Assembly: GCA_028293545.1 (NCBI GenBank)
Contig: JAQGOP010000053.1
Span: forward strand, 1-64,000
Length of the DNA stretch: 64,000 nt
Reading direction: 5' to 3'
Source of the DNA: Verrucomicrobiota bacterium
Lineage (GTDB): Bacteria > Verrucomicrobiota > Verrucomicrobiia > Opitutales > Opitutaceae
The notes under the pieces were generated by a model. The model did no database searches. It had not been told where the DNA came from and saw nothing but the letters and a program-made list of their open reading frames with translations. How positions within the stretch are numbered: position 1 is the stretch's first letter; the number at the start of each line of letters is the position of its first letter. Made by a program: the position numbers and the translations under genes. Shown here piece by piece: positions 38,776-47,046 of this stretch.

Positions 38776-39384
38776 ATGATCAACCAACTCTCCCTCGAAA
38801 AGAAAACCAACGCAGTCTCCATGCTCTGCGAAGGTGCGAGCATCCGCAGCATTGAGCGCATGACCGGAATTCACCGTGACACCGTAATGCGCCTTGGGGT
38901 CCGCATGGGCGAAGGCTGCAAGAAGATCATGGACGAAAAGCTCCGTAACCTGAACTCCCGCCTGATCGAGGTAGACGAAGTGTGGGGTTTTGTCGGGATG
39001 AAAAAGAAAACGGCCAAGGCTCTTGGCGCATCTGAGGATATGGGCGACGTTTGGACGTGGATTGCGATTGATGCGGAAACGAAGCTCGTTCCCGCCTTCG
39101 CCGTTGGCGACCGCACGCAGGCCACGGCTGACCCGTTTATCGAAGACCTCGCGAGCCGTCTCACCCATCGCGTGCAAATCTCCACCGATGCCCTCCGCGC
39201 TTACGAGGGAGCCATTGAACGCGCTTTCGGCACCGACGTAGACTACGGATCAATTGTTAAGACGTACTCCAGCGCGCAACTGGAAGAACAGCGTCGATAT
39301 TCTCCCCCTGAGGTTGTGAAGGTGGAGCGTATGGTTGTCAGCGGAAGCCCCGACACTTCCCTGATTTCTACCAGCTATCCCTGA
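38776..39384 (+). pseudogene. IS1-family transposase, truncated at the C-terminus
   Basis: 202 residues remain, starting MINQLSLEKKTNAVSMLCEG. The helix-turn-helix region (SIRSIERMTGIHRDTVMRLG), first acidic residue in LIEVDEVWGFVG and second in ISTDALRAYEGAIERAFG are present. After SLISTSY the frame changes and stops at once. The family normally continues with a VERxN...MRMxxRRFTR segment holding the catalytic glutamate; that segment is not found in any frame downstream. The gene should therefore be inactive. It is divergent from the cargo operon. Confidence 0.85.
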
Positions 39385-39446
39385 AATCCAACGGAGATAT
39401 TCAGGTGGTGATGCAAAAAGCCGACGCGCGAAAGTTCGCCGCTGCT

Positions 39447-39743
39447 CTAGCGGTAGCGTCGGGAAAGCCTGACGGGGTATAGCTCCGCGATACGAATCAG
39501 CGGTGATTTGCGGGCGGTCCTGAGGCTTTTGACGGTCGGCTCGGGCTTGGCGTCTTTCTCGATCACCCAAAGCTGCGGGACTTCCCGGACGTGTTGCCCA
39601 ACGGCAAGGTGGATAAAGTTGCGGAAGAACCTGCGCTTAATCTCACGCTTTGGTTTCGCAATGTGAGGCAACGGCGGAAGCGAATAACCGCGCACCGCAT
39701 CCAACCTTTCGCGGAGCATTTTAGCTCTCAAAGTCTTGTCCAT
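39447..39743 (-). CDS. Unrecognised basic frame between transposase remnant and right end
   Basis: A 98-residue frame from MDKTLRAKMLRERLDAVRGY to YPVRLSRRYR, rich in arginine and lysine, with some hydrophobic periodicity (RRFFRNFIHLAVGQ). It can be extended to a TTG in the right inverted repeat. No family is recognised and no ribosome-binding site is evident. It is the only candidate in the 475 bp between the transposase remnant and rpmJ; it may be cargo or chance. Confidence 0.3.
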   Translation of the reverse strand: MDKTLRAKMLRERLDAVRGYSLPPLPHIAKPKREIKRRFFRNFIHLAVGQHVREVPQLWVIEKDAKPEPTVKSLRTARKSPLIRIAELYPVRLSRRYR

Positions 39744-39859
39744 CCCCCACCGGCCTATGCCAACTTCTGCGAGGGAAAAGAATTGATTCAAATTAGGACA
39801 CTACCACCCTAGCATTTCAGTTGACAGAGGTATGCGTGCGCTCTGTTTTGGTTTCTTTT

Positions 39860-39985
39860 ATGAAAGTCGTTTCCTCCATCAAATCTGCCAAGAAGCGTCA
39901 CCCGGCCTGCCAGGTGGTCCGTCGCAAAGGCAAAATCTACGTCATCAACAAGGTCGAGCCGCGTTACAAGGCGCGCCAAGGCTGA
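39860..39985 (+). CDS. rpmJ: Ribosomal protein bL36, zinc-free type
   Basis: 41 residues: [20 protein letters not shown] to EPRYKARQG. It is bL36 by its opening MKV..S.K and closing KARQG, but only one cysteine remains, so the zinc finger of the common form is lost. It is followed 19 bp later by type B bL31, the pairing known from zinc-starvation operons in other bacteria. A TTGACA lies at 39821-39826, 15 bp beyond the IS1-like element, without a convincing -10 box. Confidence 0.93.
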   Translation: MKVVSSIKSAKKRHPACQVVRRKGKIYVINKVEPRYKARQG

Positions 39986-40004
39986 TTAAAACCCATTTCC
40001 CAAC

Positions 40005-40256
40005 GTGAAAGCCGAAGGTCATCCCATTCTCAACAACGTCTGCTACCTCGATATCGGTACCGGTCGTCGTTTCCTTACCAAGTCCACGATGAAGTCTGCC
40101 CGCAAGGAGCAGATTGACGGCGTGGAATACTTCGTCGTCGCCCGCGACGTCACGATGGATTCGCATCCCGCCTACACCGGCGAGAAGCGCCTCGTCGACA
40201 CCGCCGGTCGCGTCGAGAAGTTCACGTCGAAGTTCAAGCGCGTTACCAAAAAGTAA
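40005..40256 (+). CDS. rpmE2: Ribosomal protein bL31, type B
   Basis: 83 residues with the type B features NNVCYLDIGTGRRFLTKST and DSHPAYTGEKRLVDTAGRVE then KFTSKFKR. It lacks the CxxC pair of type A, so it does not need zinc. The start is GTG (MKAEGHP). Cotranscribed with rpmJ and followed by a strong intrinsic terminator. Confidence 0.93.
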   Translation: MKAEGHPILNNVCYLDIGTGRRFLTKSTMKSARKEQIDGVEYFVVARDVTMDSHPAYTGEKRLVDTAGRVEKFTSKFKRVTKK

Positions 40257-40284
40257 CCGGCGATTGCTTCGTTTCGTTTTCCAA

Positions 40285-40310
40285 GCCCTCCCAACCGGAG
40301 GGCTTTTTTT
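40285..40310 (+). terminator. Intrinsic terminator of rpmJ-rpmE2
   Basis: Stem GCCCTCC (40285-40291), loop CAACC, stem GGAGGGC (40297-40303), then seven T. Confidence 0.92.
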
Positions 40311-40368
40311 GTGGGTGCCGCCGATTTGTAGGATTCCATTGCGGCGCGAAAGTCTTCTTTTTTGAAGC

Positions 40369-41010
40369 GTGCCCCCGACCAAGCTCATCTGCTTCGATTG
40401 TGACAGCACCTTGAGTTCGATCGAAGGGGTCGACGAACTCGCCCGCGTGCGCGGCGCCGACGTGCTCGCACGGGTGGAGGCGATGACGAACGACGCGATG
40501 GAAGGGCGCGTGCCGGTCGAGAGCGTGTTTGGCCGGCGGTTGGAGATCATCCAGCCGAGCCGGGAGAACGTGGCGGCGATCGGTCGCCGGTATATTGAAA
40601 CAATCGAGCCGACGGCGTTGGCGACCTTGACGGCGCTCCGTGCGCGCGGATGGAGAACCGTGATCGTGAGCGGAGGATTCACCCCAGCGATCAGGCCCCT
40701 CGCGGATCATCTTGGGGTCGAGCGCGTGGAAGCCGTCGACCTGAGTTTTACCCCCACGGGGGATTTTGCCGGCTACGACATGGCATTCCCGACGACCCGT
40801 TCCGGAGGGAAACCGCAGGTGATCTCGAAACTGCTGCAGGAGTTCAGGCCCGAGCAGACGGTGATGATCGGCGACGGCATGAGTGACCTGGAGGCGAAGC
40901 CGGTCGTGGATCGATTCATCGGCTTTGGCGGCTACGTGGTGCGGAGCCGGGTGCGCGCCGAGGCGTCGTCGTTCATCACGTCACTGGCGGAGTTGCTGCG
41001 GATCCTATGA
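40369..41010 (+). CDS. serB: Phosphoserine phosphatase (HAD family)
   Basis: A 213-residue HAD hydrolase that completes serine synthesis. Catalytic D10-x-D12-S-T (CFDCDSTLSSIEG), motif II VSGGFTPAI (about 100-108), the lysine region SGGKPQVI and motif III IGDGMSDLEAKP (about 167-178) are as in SerB. The start is GTG at 40369, 58 bp after the terminator. The stop overlaps the start of the transporter gene (ATGA). SerB-like assignment is by motif pattern; related sugar-phosphatases are less likely. Confidence 0.88.
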   Translation: MPPTKLICFDCDSTLSSIEGVDELARVRGADVLARVEAMTNDAMEGRVPVESVFGRRLEIIQPSRENVAAIGRRYIETIEPTALATLTALRARGWRTVIVSGGFTPAIRPLADHLGVERVEAVDLSFTPTGDFAGYDMAFPTTRSGGKPQVISKLLQEFRPEQTVMIGDGMSDLEAKPVVDRFIGFGGYVVRSRVRAEASSFITSLAELLRIL

Positions 41011-42341
41011 TGGCGGGCGGATTATTCGCCGCGCTCGGGCCGAACATCCCCGCCGCGTGGTTGATTCCGTTTGGGCTGCTGCTGCTCCTGATCGCGGTGA
41101 TGCCGCTGGGTGGGGAGCGGCTGAAACATGCGTGGGAACGTTATTATCCTTTCGTTTCGATCGGGTTGGCGGCGCTGGTCGGAGCCTACTACTTGGTAAA
41201 AGTCCCGGCGGGCAACGCCGTGCTCGGCCATGCACTGCACGAGTATGTTTCGTTCATTGCGCTGATCGGCGCGCTCTTTGTGGTGGCGGGAGGAATTCAC
41301 CTGCGCGTCAAGGGCGAGGCGACGCCCGCTGGAAACGTGCTCTTCCTCCTCGTGGGCGCCATCCTGGCGAACGTGATTGGGACGACGGGCGCATCGGTGG
41401 TGCTGATTCGTCCGTGGATTCGGATGAACCAGGACCGCGTCAGGCCCTACCATATCGTTTTCTTCATTTTCGTGGTTTCAAACGTCGGTGGTGCGCTCAC
41501 GCCGATCGGGGATCCACCGCTGTTCCTCGGCTATCTTCGCGGCGTCCCGTTTTTCTGGCTGATCCAGCACGTGTGGAAGGAATGGGCCTTCACGGTGATC
41601 GCGATCCTCGCGGTATTTTACGCGATTGATCGCCGGAATTTTCGCCGGCTGCCGGCCAAGGTTCCAGGGGCGGTGGTCATCCACGATGACACGTTTGGCT
41701 TGCAGGGCCGCCGGAACCTCGTGCTGTTGGCCGCGATTGTGGCCGGAGTCTTCCTGCCGGAGAAATATTTCATCCGCGAGGCCGCGATGCTGGCCGCGGC
41801 GACGCTCTCGTGGGTGATAACGCCGAAAAGGATCCACGACGCGAACCGGTTCAATTTTCATCCGATCAAGGAGGTCGCATTCCTCTTCGTCGGGATTTTC
41901 ACGACGATGATGCCGGCGTTGAACTACCTCGAAGCCCACGGCAGCCGGTTGGGATTCACCCGGCCAGCGCACTATTATTACGCGACGGGAGGATTGTCAG
42001 CGGTGCTGGATAATGCCCCGACCTACGTCAATTTCCTGAAGCTGGCCGAGATCACTTTCGTCGAGGAAACGGCGGAGGACGTCGCCGAGGGCCCGGAGGG
42101 TTACGACCGTCGGGCGGTGGGGTTGTTACTGGAGAACTATCCCGGAATCGTCGTCGCGATTAGTTTGGGCGCGGTCTTTTTCGGCGCGATGACCTATATC
42201 GGCAACGGGCCCAATTTCATGGTGAAATCCATTGCCGAGGCCGCGGGCGTGAGATGCCCGGGTTTCCTCGGGTATGTTTTTCGTTACAGCCTGCCCGTCC
42301 TGCTTCCGATCCTGACGCTCGGGGCGTGGCTGTTTCTCTAG
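41007..42341 (+). CDS. NhaD-like/citrate-transporter-superfamily sodium:proton antiporter
   Basis: A 444-residue inner-membrane protein with about eleven to twelve helices. GAILANVIGTTGASVVLIRP (about 114-133), FVVSNVGGALTPIGDPPLFL (about 153-172), and near the end SAVLDNAPTYVNFLK and AMTYIGNGPNFMVKSIAE are the two half-motifs of the ion-transporter superfamily group annotated as sodium:proton antiporter or putative citrate transporter. The transported ion is not proven by sequence. Coupled to serB by a four-base overlap. Confidence 0.8.
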   Translation: MMAGGLFAALGPNIPAAWLIPFGLLLLLIAVMPLGGERLKHAWERYYPFVSIGLAALVGAYYLVKVPAGNAVLGHALHEYVSFIALIGALFVVAGGIHLRVKGEATPAGNVLFLLVGAILANVIGTTGASVVLIRPWIRMNQDRVRPYHIVFFIFVVSNVGGALTPIGDPPLFLGYLRGVPFFWLIQHVWKEWAFTVIAILAVFYAIDRRNFRRLPAKVPGAVVIHDDTFGLQGRRNLVLLAAIVAGVFLPEKYFIREAAMLAAATLSWVITPKRIHDANRFNFHPIKEVAFLFVGIFTTMMPALNYLEAHGSRLGFTRPAHYYYATGGLSAVLDNAPTYVNFLKLAEITFVEETAEDVAEGPEGYDRRAVGLLLENYPGIVVAISLGAVFFGAMTYIGNGPNFMVKSIAEAAGVRCPGFLGYVFRYSLPVLLPILTLGAWLFL

Positions 42342-42353
42342 CTGCGAACGGCG

Positions 42354-43628
42354 TCAGGGGAACAGCCCGCGAGCGGCTTTCGCTTCGGCGACGCGGCCGA
42401 TGCCGAGGGTGAGCGCGGCGAGGCGACGGCTGAATTTAAATTTCCGCTTCTGCGCGTCGACCGCGTCCTTGGCCTTGTCGAGCATGCCATAGAGTTTTTC
42501 GAGGACTTCGTCGCGCGTCCAATAAAAGTTCGATAGATTCTGCAGCCACTCGAAATAGGACACGATCACGCCGCCGGAATTGCAGAGCACGTCAGGGATC
42601 AGTTCGATATCGTCGCGTTTCTCGAGGATCTTGTCGGCGGCGTTGGTCGTGGGGCCGTTGGCGGCCTCGGCGAGCACGCGGCATTTGAGTTTCGCGGCAT
42701 TCTTGTCGGTGATCACGCGTTCGAGCGCGGCGGGGACGAGCACGGTGCATTTCAGCTCGAGCAGGTCCTCGTTCGAGATCGGCTGGCCGCCGTCGAAATC
42801 CTTCAGGACCTTCGCATACTGGATATAGGCCAGGGCCTTCTTGATATTGATGCCCTTGGCGTTGTGGATGCCGCCGGTGTAGTCGGAAATCGCGATGATC
42901 TTCGCGCCAAAATTTTCGAGGGCGATGGCGGTTTCGCTGCCGACGTTGCCGAAGCCCTGGATCGCGACTGTGGCCTTGTTGATCGGGACCTTCATGTCCT
43001 CGAGGTACTTCTTGATCAGGTAAGCGACGCCGGCGCCGGTCGCTTCCCGACGGCCCTGCGAACCGCCGAGCGCGATGGGCTTGCCGGTGACGACGGCGGG
43101 GGAGAGGTGCCCGACGTGCGTCGAATAGGTGTCCATCATCCAGCCCATGATTTTCTCGTTGGTGCCGACATCCGGAGCGGGCACATCCATGTGTGGTCCG
43201 ACGAAGTTCACCATCTCCTGCATGTAGCGACGCGAAAGATGCTCGAGCTCGGATTCGGAGAGTTGCTTGGGATCGACGATGACGCCGCCTTTCGCGCCGC
43301 CGTAGGGCAGGCCGACCAGCGAGCATTTCCAGCTCATCCACATTGCGAGCGCGGCGACTTCGCCGATGGTCACGTCCTGGTGAAAACGGATGCCGCCCTT
43401 GGACGGGCCGGTGGAAACATTGTGCTGCACGCGATAGCCCTCGAAGACGGTGACGCTGCCGTCCTTACGCCGCACCGGGAGCGTGACGGCCATGCAGCGA
43501 CGCGGGTACTTGGTGCGGTCGCGGATGGCCTCGGGAAGACTGATGGCGTCGGCGGCTTGGTCGAACTGGCGGCAGGCCATCTTGAAGACGTCAGAATCGT
43601 AGAGGCTCGAGATAATGGCTTTGGACAT
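42354..43628 (-). CDS. gdhA: Glu/Leu/Phe/Val-family dehydrogenase (glutamate dehydrogenase)
   Basis: A 424-residue enzyme of the GDH family that interconverts glutamate and 2-oxoglutarate plus ammonia. Motifs are YRVQHNVSTGPSKGGIRFHQ, SLVGLPYGGAKGGVIVDP with the catalytic lysine (about 109-112), VPAPDVGTNEKIMGWMMD and the Rossmann VAIQGFGNVGSETAI. Length and the small-subunit form point to a hexameric NAD-type enzyme. Convergent with the antiporter and divergent from uvrB. Confidence 0.92.
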   Translation of the reverse strand: MSKAIISSLYDSDVFKMACRQFDQAADAISLPEAIRDRTKYPRRCMAVTLPVRRKDGSVTVFEGYRVQHNVSTGPSKGGIRFHQDVTIGEVAALAMWMSWKCSLVGLPYGGAKGGVIVDPKQLSESELEHLSRRYMQEMVNFVGPHMDVPAPDVGTNEKIMGWMMDTYSTHVGHLSPAVVTGKPIALGGSQGRREATGAGVAYLIKKYLEDMKVPINKATVAIQGFGNVGSETAIALENFGAKIIAISDYTGGIHNAKGINIKKALAYIQYAKVLKDFDGGQPISNEDLLELKCTVLVPAALERVITDKNAAKLKCRVLAEAANGPTTNAADKILEKRDDIELIPDVLCNSGGVIVSYFEWLQNLSNFYWTRDEVLEKLYGMLDKAKDAVDAQKRKFKFSRRLAALTLGIGRVAEAKAARGLFP

Positions 43629-43791
43629 GGAACAAAGAAGTTACGGGCGGGTTGAGGTGGGGTACCGTTGTGATTGCCGGGAACTTGGGCAAAAACCGAG
43701 GCTTTAGCAATTGGCTTCCGGGTGGCCAAAACGTTCAATGTTCAGACTTATCCTTCTAAACACAGAGCATGATATATGTGCGCATTCGCTA

Positions 43792-43810
43792 AAATAGCCC
43801 GATGCTATTT
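43792..43810. promoter_or_regulatory. Inverted repeat in the uvrB promoter region
   Basis: AAATAGC-CCGAT-GCTATTT, a perfect 7-bp dyad 57 bp before the uvrB start, in a locally AT-rich stretch. It may be an operator or the 5' UTR hairpin; it is not a recognised LexA box. Confidence 0.4.
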
Positions 43811-43866
43811 ACTGGGCTTCCGGTCGAACGCGTAGGCGAAGGCCCTCAGGTTTTTTGGACTCAACC

Positions 43867-45900
43867 ATGCTTTTTAAACTCAAATCCGACTATGAGCCCA
43901 AGGGGGACCAACCGCAGGCGATCGAGAAACTCGTGCAGTCGATCGAAGCCGGGAATCGCCACCAGACACTGCTCGGCGTGACGGGATCCGGGAAGACCTT
44001 CACCATGGCGAACGTGATTGCGCGCTGCGATCGGCCGACGCTGATCATCTCCCACAACAAGACCCTCGCGGCGCAGCTCTACTCGGAATTCAAGAATTTT
44101 TTCCCGGAGAACGCGGTCGAGTACTTCGTGAGCTACTACGACTACTACCAGCCGGAAGCGTATATTCCCTCGAGCGACACCTTCATCGAAAAGGATTCGT
44201 CGATCAACGAGGAGATCGAGCGCCTGCGCATGGCGGCCACGAGTTCGCTGGTCTCACGCCGTGACGTCATCGTCGTCGCCAGCGTGTCGTGCATCTACGG
44301 TTTGGGTTCGCCGCAGGAGTTTTCCGAGATGCGCATCCCGCTGCGCCGCGGCCAGCCCTACGGCCGGCATCACCTGCTCGAGCGCCTCGTCGACAACATT
44401 TATGAGCGCAACGACATCGAGCTGAAGCCCGGTCGTTTTCGCGTGCGCGGCGACGTGGTTGATATCATGCCCGCGTACATGGAGCACGGCCTGCGCGTGG
44501 AATTTTTCGGCGACGAAGTCGAATCGCTGTCGGAGTTCGATCCCCTGTCGGGAGAGGTGATTCGTCCGCTCGACCAGTTCGACCTTTATCCCGCGAACCA
44601 GTACGTCACGAGCCGCGGCAAACTCGACCCGGCGATCGCCGCCATCAAGGCCGAGCTCAACGACCGCGTGGCATTTTTCGAAAAGAGCGCGCAATACCTC
44701 GAAGCGCAGCGCGTGAGCATGCGGACGAACTACGACCTGGAGATGCTCCAGGAAATGGGGTTCTGCAGCGGGATCGAAAATTACTCCCGTCACCTGACCG
44801 GGCGCCAACCCGGTGAACGGCCGTTCTGCCTGATCGATTTCTTCCCCAAGGATTTCCTGCTGATGATCGACGAGAGCCACGCGACGGTCCCGCAGATCGG
44901 CGGGATGTACAACGGCGACCGCGCGCGTAAGGAAACGCTGGTGAACTTCGGGTTCCGGCTGCCATCGGCGTTGGACAATCGCCCGCAGAGCATCGAGGAG
45001 TTTCGCGAGGTCACCGGCCAGACGCTCTATGTCTCGGCGACCCCGGCGGACTTCGAGATCAAGGCCTCGACGGTGGTGGCGGAGCAGCTGATCCGGCCGA
45101 CCGGTTTGCTCGACCCGGAAATCACCATCCGCCCCTCGAAGGGCCAGGTGGAGGACCTGATCGGCGAGATCCGCGCCGCCGCGCTGAAGGGCGAGCGGGT
45201 GCTGGTGACGACCTTGACGAAGCGGCTCTCGGAGGACCTCACGAGCTTCCTGCGCGAGGCGAAGATTCGCGTGGAGTACCTTCACTCCGACATCGATGCG
45301 ATCGAGCGGGTCGAAATCCTGCGCAACCTGCGCTTGGGGAATTTCGATGTGCTGATCGGGATCAATCTCCTGCGTGAAGGCCTCGACCTGCCGGAAGTCG
45401 CTTTGGTGGCGATCCTCGACGCCGACAAGGAAGGTTTCCTGCGGAGCGAGACGAGCCTGATCCAGACCGCGGGCCGGGCGGCGCGCCACGAGAAAGGGCG
45501 GGTCATTTTTTACGCCGACCAGATCACCGCCTCGATCCGGAAGACCGTCGAGACGGTGACGTATCGCCGGGCCAAGCAGCTCGCGCACAACCTGGAGCAC
45601 GGCATCACGCCGCAAAGCGTGCGGCGCGCGGCACAGTCCAGCCTGCACACCTACGACGGATCGGGCCGGCGCGACGAGCCAATGGTCGCTGAAGCCATCG
45701 ACGATGTCGCGGCGGTGCTGGCCGAACTCGAGGAGGAAATGCAGCAGGCGGCGGGCCGGCTGGAGTTCGAGCGCGCGGCGGTGCTGCGCGACCAGATCAA
45801 TTCCCTCAAATCAGGCGATTACCTGAAGTCGGCGCGGGTGGGTGAACGGTACCCGACGCGGGGGGCGAAAAAAAACAAGCGACCGAAGTCGCTGCGCTGA
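43867..45900 (+). CDS. uvrB: Excinuclease ABC subunit B
   Basis: A 677-residue helicase-like protein of nucleotide-excision repair that loads on damage with UvrA and recruits UvrC. Visible are Walker A GVTGSGKT (38-45), the damage-wedging beta-hairpin [20 protein letters not shown] (about 93-112), helicase motifs with [48 protein letters not shown], and the C-terminal UVR motif (about 617-650). The ATG at 43867 was preferred over a TTG four codons upstream. Confidence 0.97.
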   Translation: MLFKLKSDYEPKGDQPQAIEKLVQSIEAGNRHQTLLGVTGSGKTFTMANVIARCDRPTLIISHNKTLAAQLYSEFKNFFPENAVEYFVSYYDYYQPEAYIPSSDTFIEKDSSINEEIERLRMAATSSLVSRRDVIVVASVSCIYGLGSPQEFSEMRIPLRRGQPYGRHHLLERLVDNIYERNDIELKPGRFRVRGDVVDIMPAYMEHGLRVEFFGDEVESLSEFDPLSGEVIRPLDQFDLYPANQYVTSRGKLDPAIAAIKAELNDRVAFFEKSAQYLEAQRVSMRTNYDLEMLQEMGFCSGIENYSRHLTGRQPGERPFCLIDFFPKDFLLMIDESHATVPQIGGMYNGDRARKETLVNFGFRLPSALDNRPQSIEEFREVTGQTLYVSATPADFEIKASTVVAEQLIRPTGLLDPEITIRPSKGQVEDLIGEIRAAALKGERVLVTTLTKRLSEDLTSFLREAKIRVEYLHSDIDAIERVEILRNLRLGNFDVLIGINLLREGLDLPEVALVAILDADKEGFLRSETSLIQTAGRAARHEKGRVIFYADQITASIRKTVETVTYRRAKQLAHNLEHGITPQSVRRAAQSSLHTYDGSGRRDEPMVAEAIDDVAAVLAELEEEMQQAAGRLEFERAAVLRDQINSLKSGDYLKSARVGERYPTRGAKKNKRPKSLR

Positions 45901-45906
45901 AACCGA

Positions 45907-45932
45907 GGCGCGGCGCGGGTTTCCGCCGCGCC
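45907..45932. terminator. Hairpin between convergent uvrB and a lipoprotein gene
   Basis: GGCGCGGCG (45907-45915), 8-base loop, CGCCGCGCC (45924-45932). Perfect 9-bp GC stem without a U-tract, six bases after the uvrB stop. Confidence 0.6.
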
Positions 45933-45944
45933 GGGTGCGACCGA

Positions 45945-46211
45945 TCAGTTGCCGCCGGCGGGCTTGGCTCCAGCGGAGCCGTGCACCGAGGTGCCAAGCT
46001 GGTCGCCGGTCATCCGGTCGGAAGGCGAGGCGATGGTGGCGGCGCGCTGCCCTTTCTTGACGCGGACGGGGATGTTTGAACCCGTGGGCGTGACATACTC
46101 GTATTCGCCCGCATCCGTCTTGGCTTCTTTCTTTGCGGGATCGGTGGCGCAGCCAAGCAATCCAATCGTGACGAACGCGGCCAGCGTGGGGAGGCGGAGG
46201 TTTTTCATCAT
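45945..46211 (-). CDS. Small hypothetical lipoprotein (88 aa)
   Basis: Starts MMKNLRLPTLAAFVTIGLLG followed by C21, a clear lipobox (LLGC), so it should be lipid-anchored. The remaining 67 residues are hydrophilic, with EYEYVTPTGSNIPVRVKKGQ and a glycine-rich tail; no family is recognised. The two tandem ATGs (46211, 46208) are equivalent. It is downstream of hpt on the same strand (22 bp). Confidence 0.7.
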   Translation of the reverse strand: MMKNLRLPTLAAFVTIGLLGCATDPAKKEAKTDAGEYEYVTPTGSNIPVRVKKGQRAATIASPSDRMTGDQLGTSVHGSAGAKPAGGN

Positions 46212-46233
46212 GGGAAAACTAAGATAGCAGGCA

Positions 46234-46800
46234 TCATGCCCCGGATTTCTGAAGTTCCGATTTCAGGACACCAATGCTCGGCAAATTACGATAGCGCTCC
46301 GCGTAGTCGAGCCCATAGCCGACGACGAACTTGTCCGGGATGCCGAAGCCCACGAAGTCGGCGTCGAAGGGGACTTGGCGGCGGCCTTTTTTGTCGAGCA
46401 GCACGCACACCCGCAGGCTCGCGGGCTGCAATCCGCGGATCATGCCGGAGACGAGCGAAAGGGTTTTACCGGTGTCGAGGATGTCGTCGACGAGGAGCAC
46501 ATGGCGACCGGTGACGTCGAGCGTCAGGCTGTGCACGAGCTTGGGGGTGCCGTGGGATTCCGTGGCGTTGCCGTAGCTGGAGATGCGGATGCAATCGAGT
46601 CGGACGGGGTTGTCGATTTGGCGGAGGAGATCGGCGGTGAAGAGGATCGCGCCGTTCATGATGGAGATCACGTTGATCTCCTCGTCGCCGTACACTTCCT
46701 TGAGCTCGATCCCGAGTTCCCGCACGCGCTGCTGGATGGCTTCCTCGGTCACAAGCACGGTTTCAATCGCGGGATGGAGGGGAGCGGGCGGTTTGGCCAT
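46234..46800 (-). CDS. hpt: Hypoxanthine phosphoribosyltransferase
   Basis: A 188-residue purine-salvage enzyme that joins hypoxanthine or guanine to PRPP. The PRPP loop VLLVDDILDTGKTLSLVSG (about 121-139) is intact; DEEINVISIMNGAILFTADL and VGYGLDYAERYRNLPSIGVL are typical of the family. Divergent from an ABC ATPase gene, with a 246-bp gap in which no clear site was seen. Confidence 0.94.
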   Translation of the reverse strand: MAKPPAPLHPAIETVLVTEEAIQQRVRELGIELKEVYGDEEINVISIMNGAILFTADLLRQIDNPVRLDCIRISSYGNATESHGTPKLVHSLTLDVTGRHVLLVDDILDTGKTLSLVSGMIRGLQPASLRVCVLLDKKGRRQVPFDADFVGFGIPDKFVVGYGLDYAERYRNLPSIGVLKSELQKSGA

Positions 46801-47046
46801 GAAGGAAACAGACCAAGCGCCGCGGGCGTGGCAATGCTGTGCTTTAGGGAGATTCCAGCGCCGGGCCGAGCTGCGACAAGCTCAGGAAGGGATTGGGGAC
46901 AACGCGTTCCACCCCCGGAATTTTGCCGCTTCATGGGAGCTTGGACGTGGGAGCTTGCGTGCGCTTCGGGTCCCGCGCTTCGCGTCCGCGTATTCCTTTG
47001 ACTCGGCTAAGGGCGAAACCTTGCTTCGGCGACAATTCCCGCCGGC

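Larger units (their letters stand above)
36814..39805. mobile_element. IS1-like transposon carrying an RHH / XRE-ImmA / DUF4411 operon
   Basis: The ends GGTAGTGTCCTAATTTG (36814-36830) and its exact reverse complement (39789-39805) define a 2,992-bp unit. The flanking octamers tacctagc and accctagc agree at six of eight positions, a possible decayed target duplication. Inside are a truncated IS1-family transposase and, divergent from it, three genes of toxin-antitoxin type, plus one unrecognised frame. Base composition is clearly lower in GC than the surroundings. The transposase lacks its C-terminal catalytic part, so the unit is probably immobile unless helped in trans. Confidence 0.85.

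Noticed and set aside
43629-43866. E. coli-type LexA box before uvrB
   Set aside because: No CTGT-N8-ACAG was found in the gap; only the unrelated dyad at 43792 stands out.
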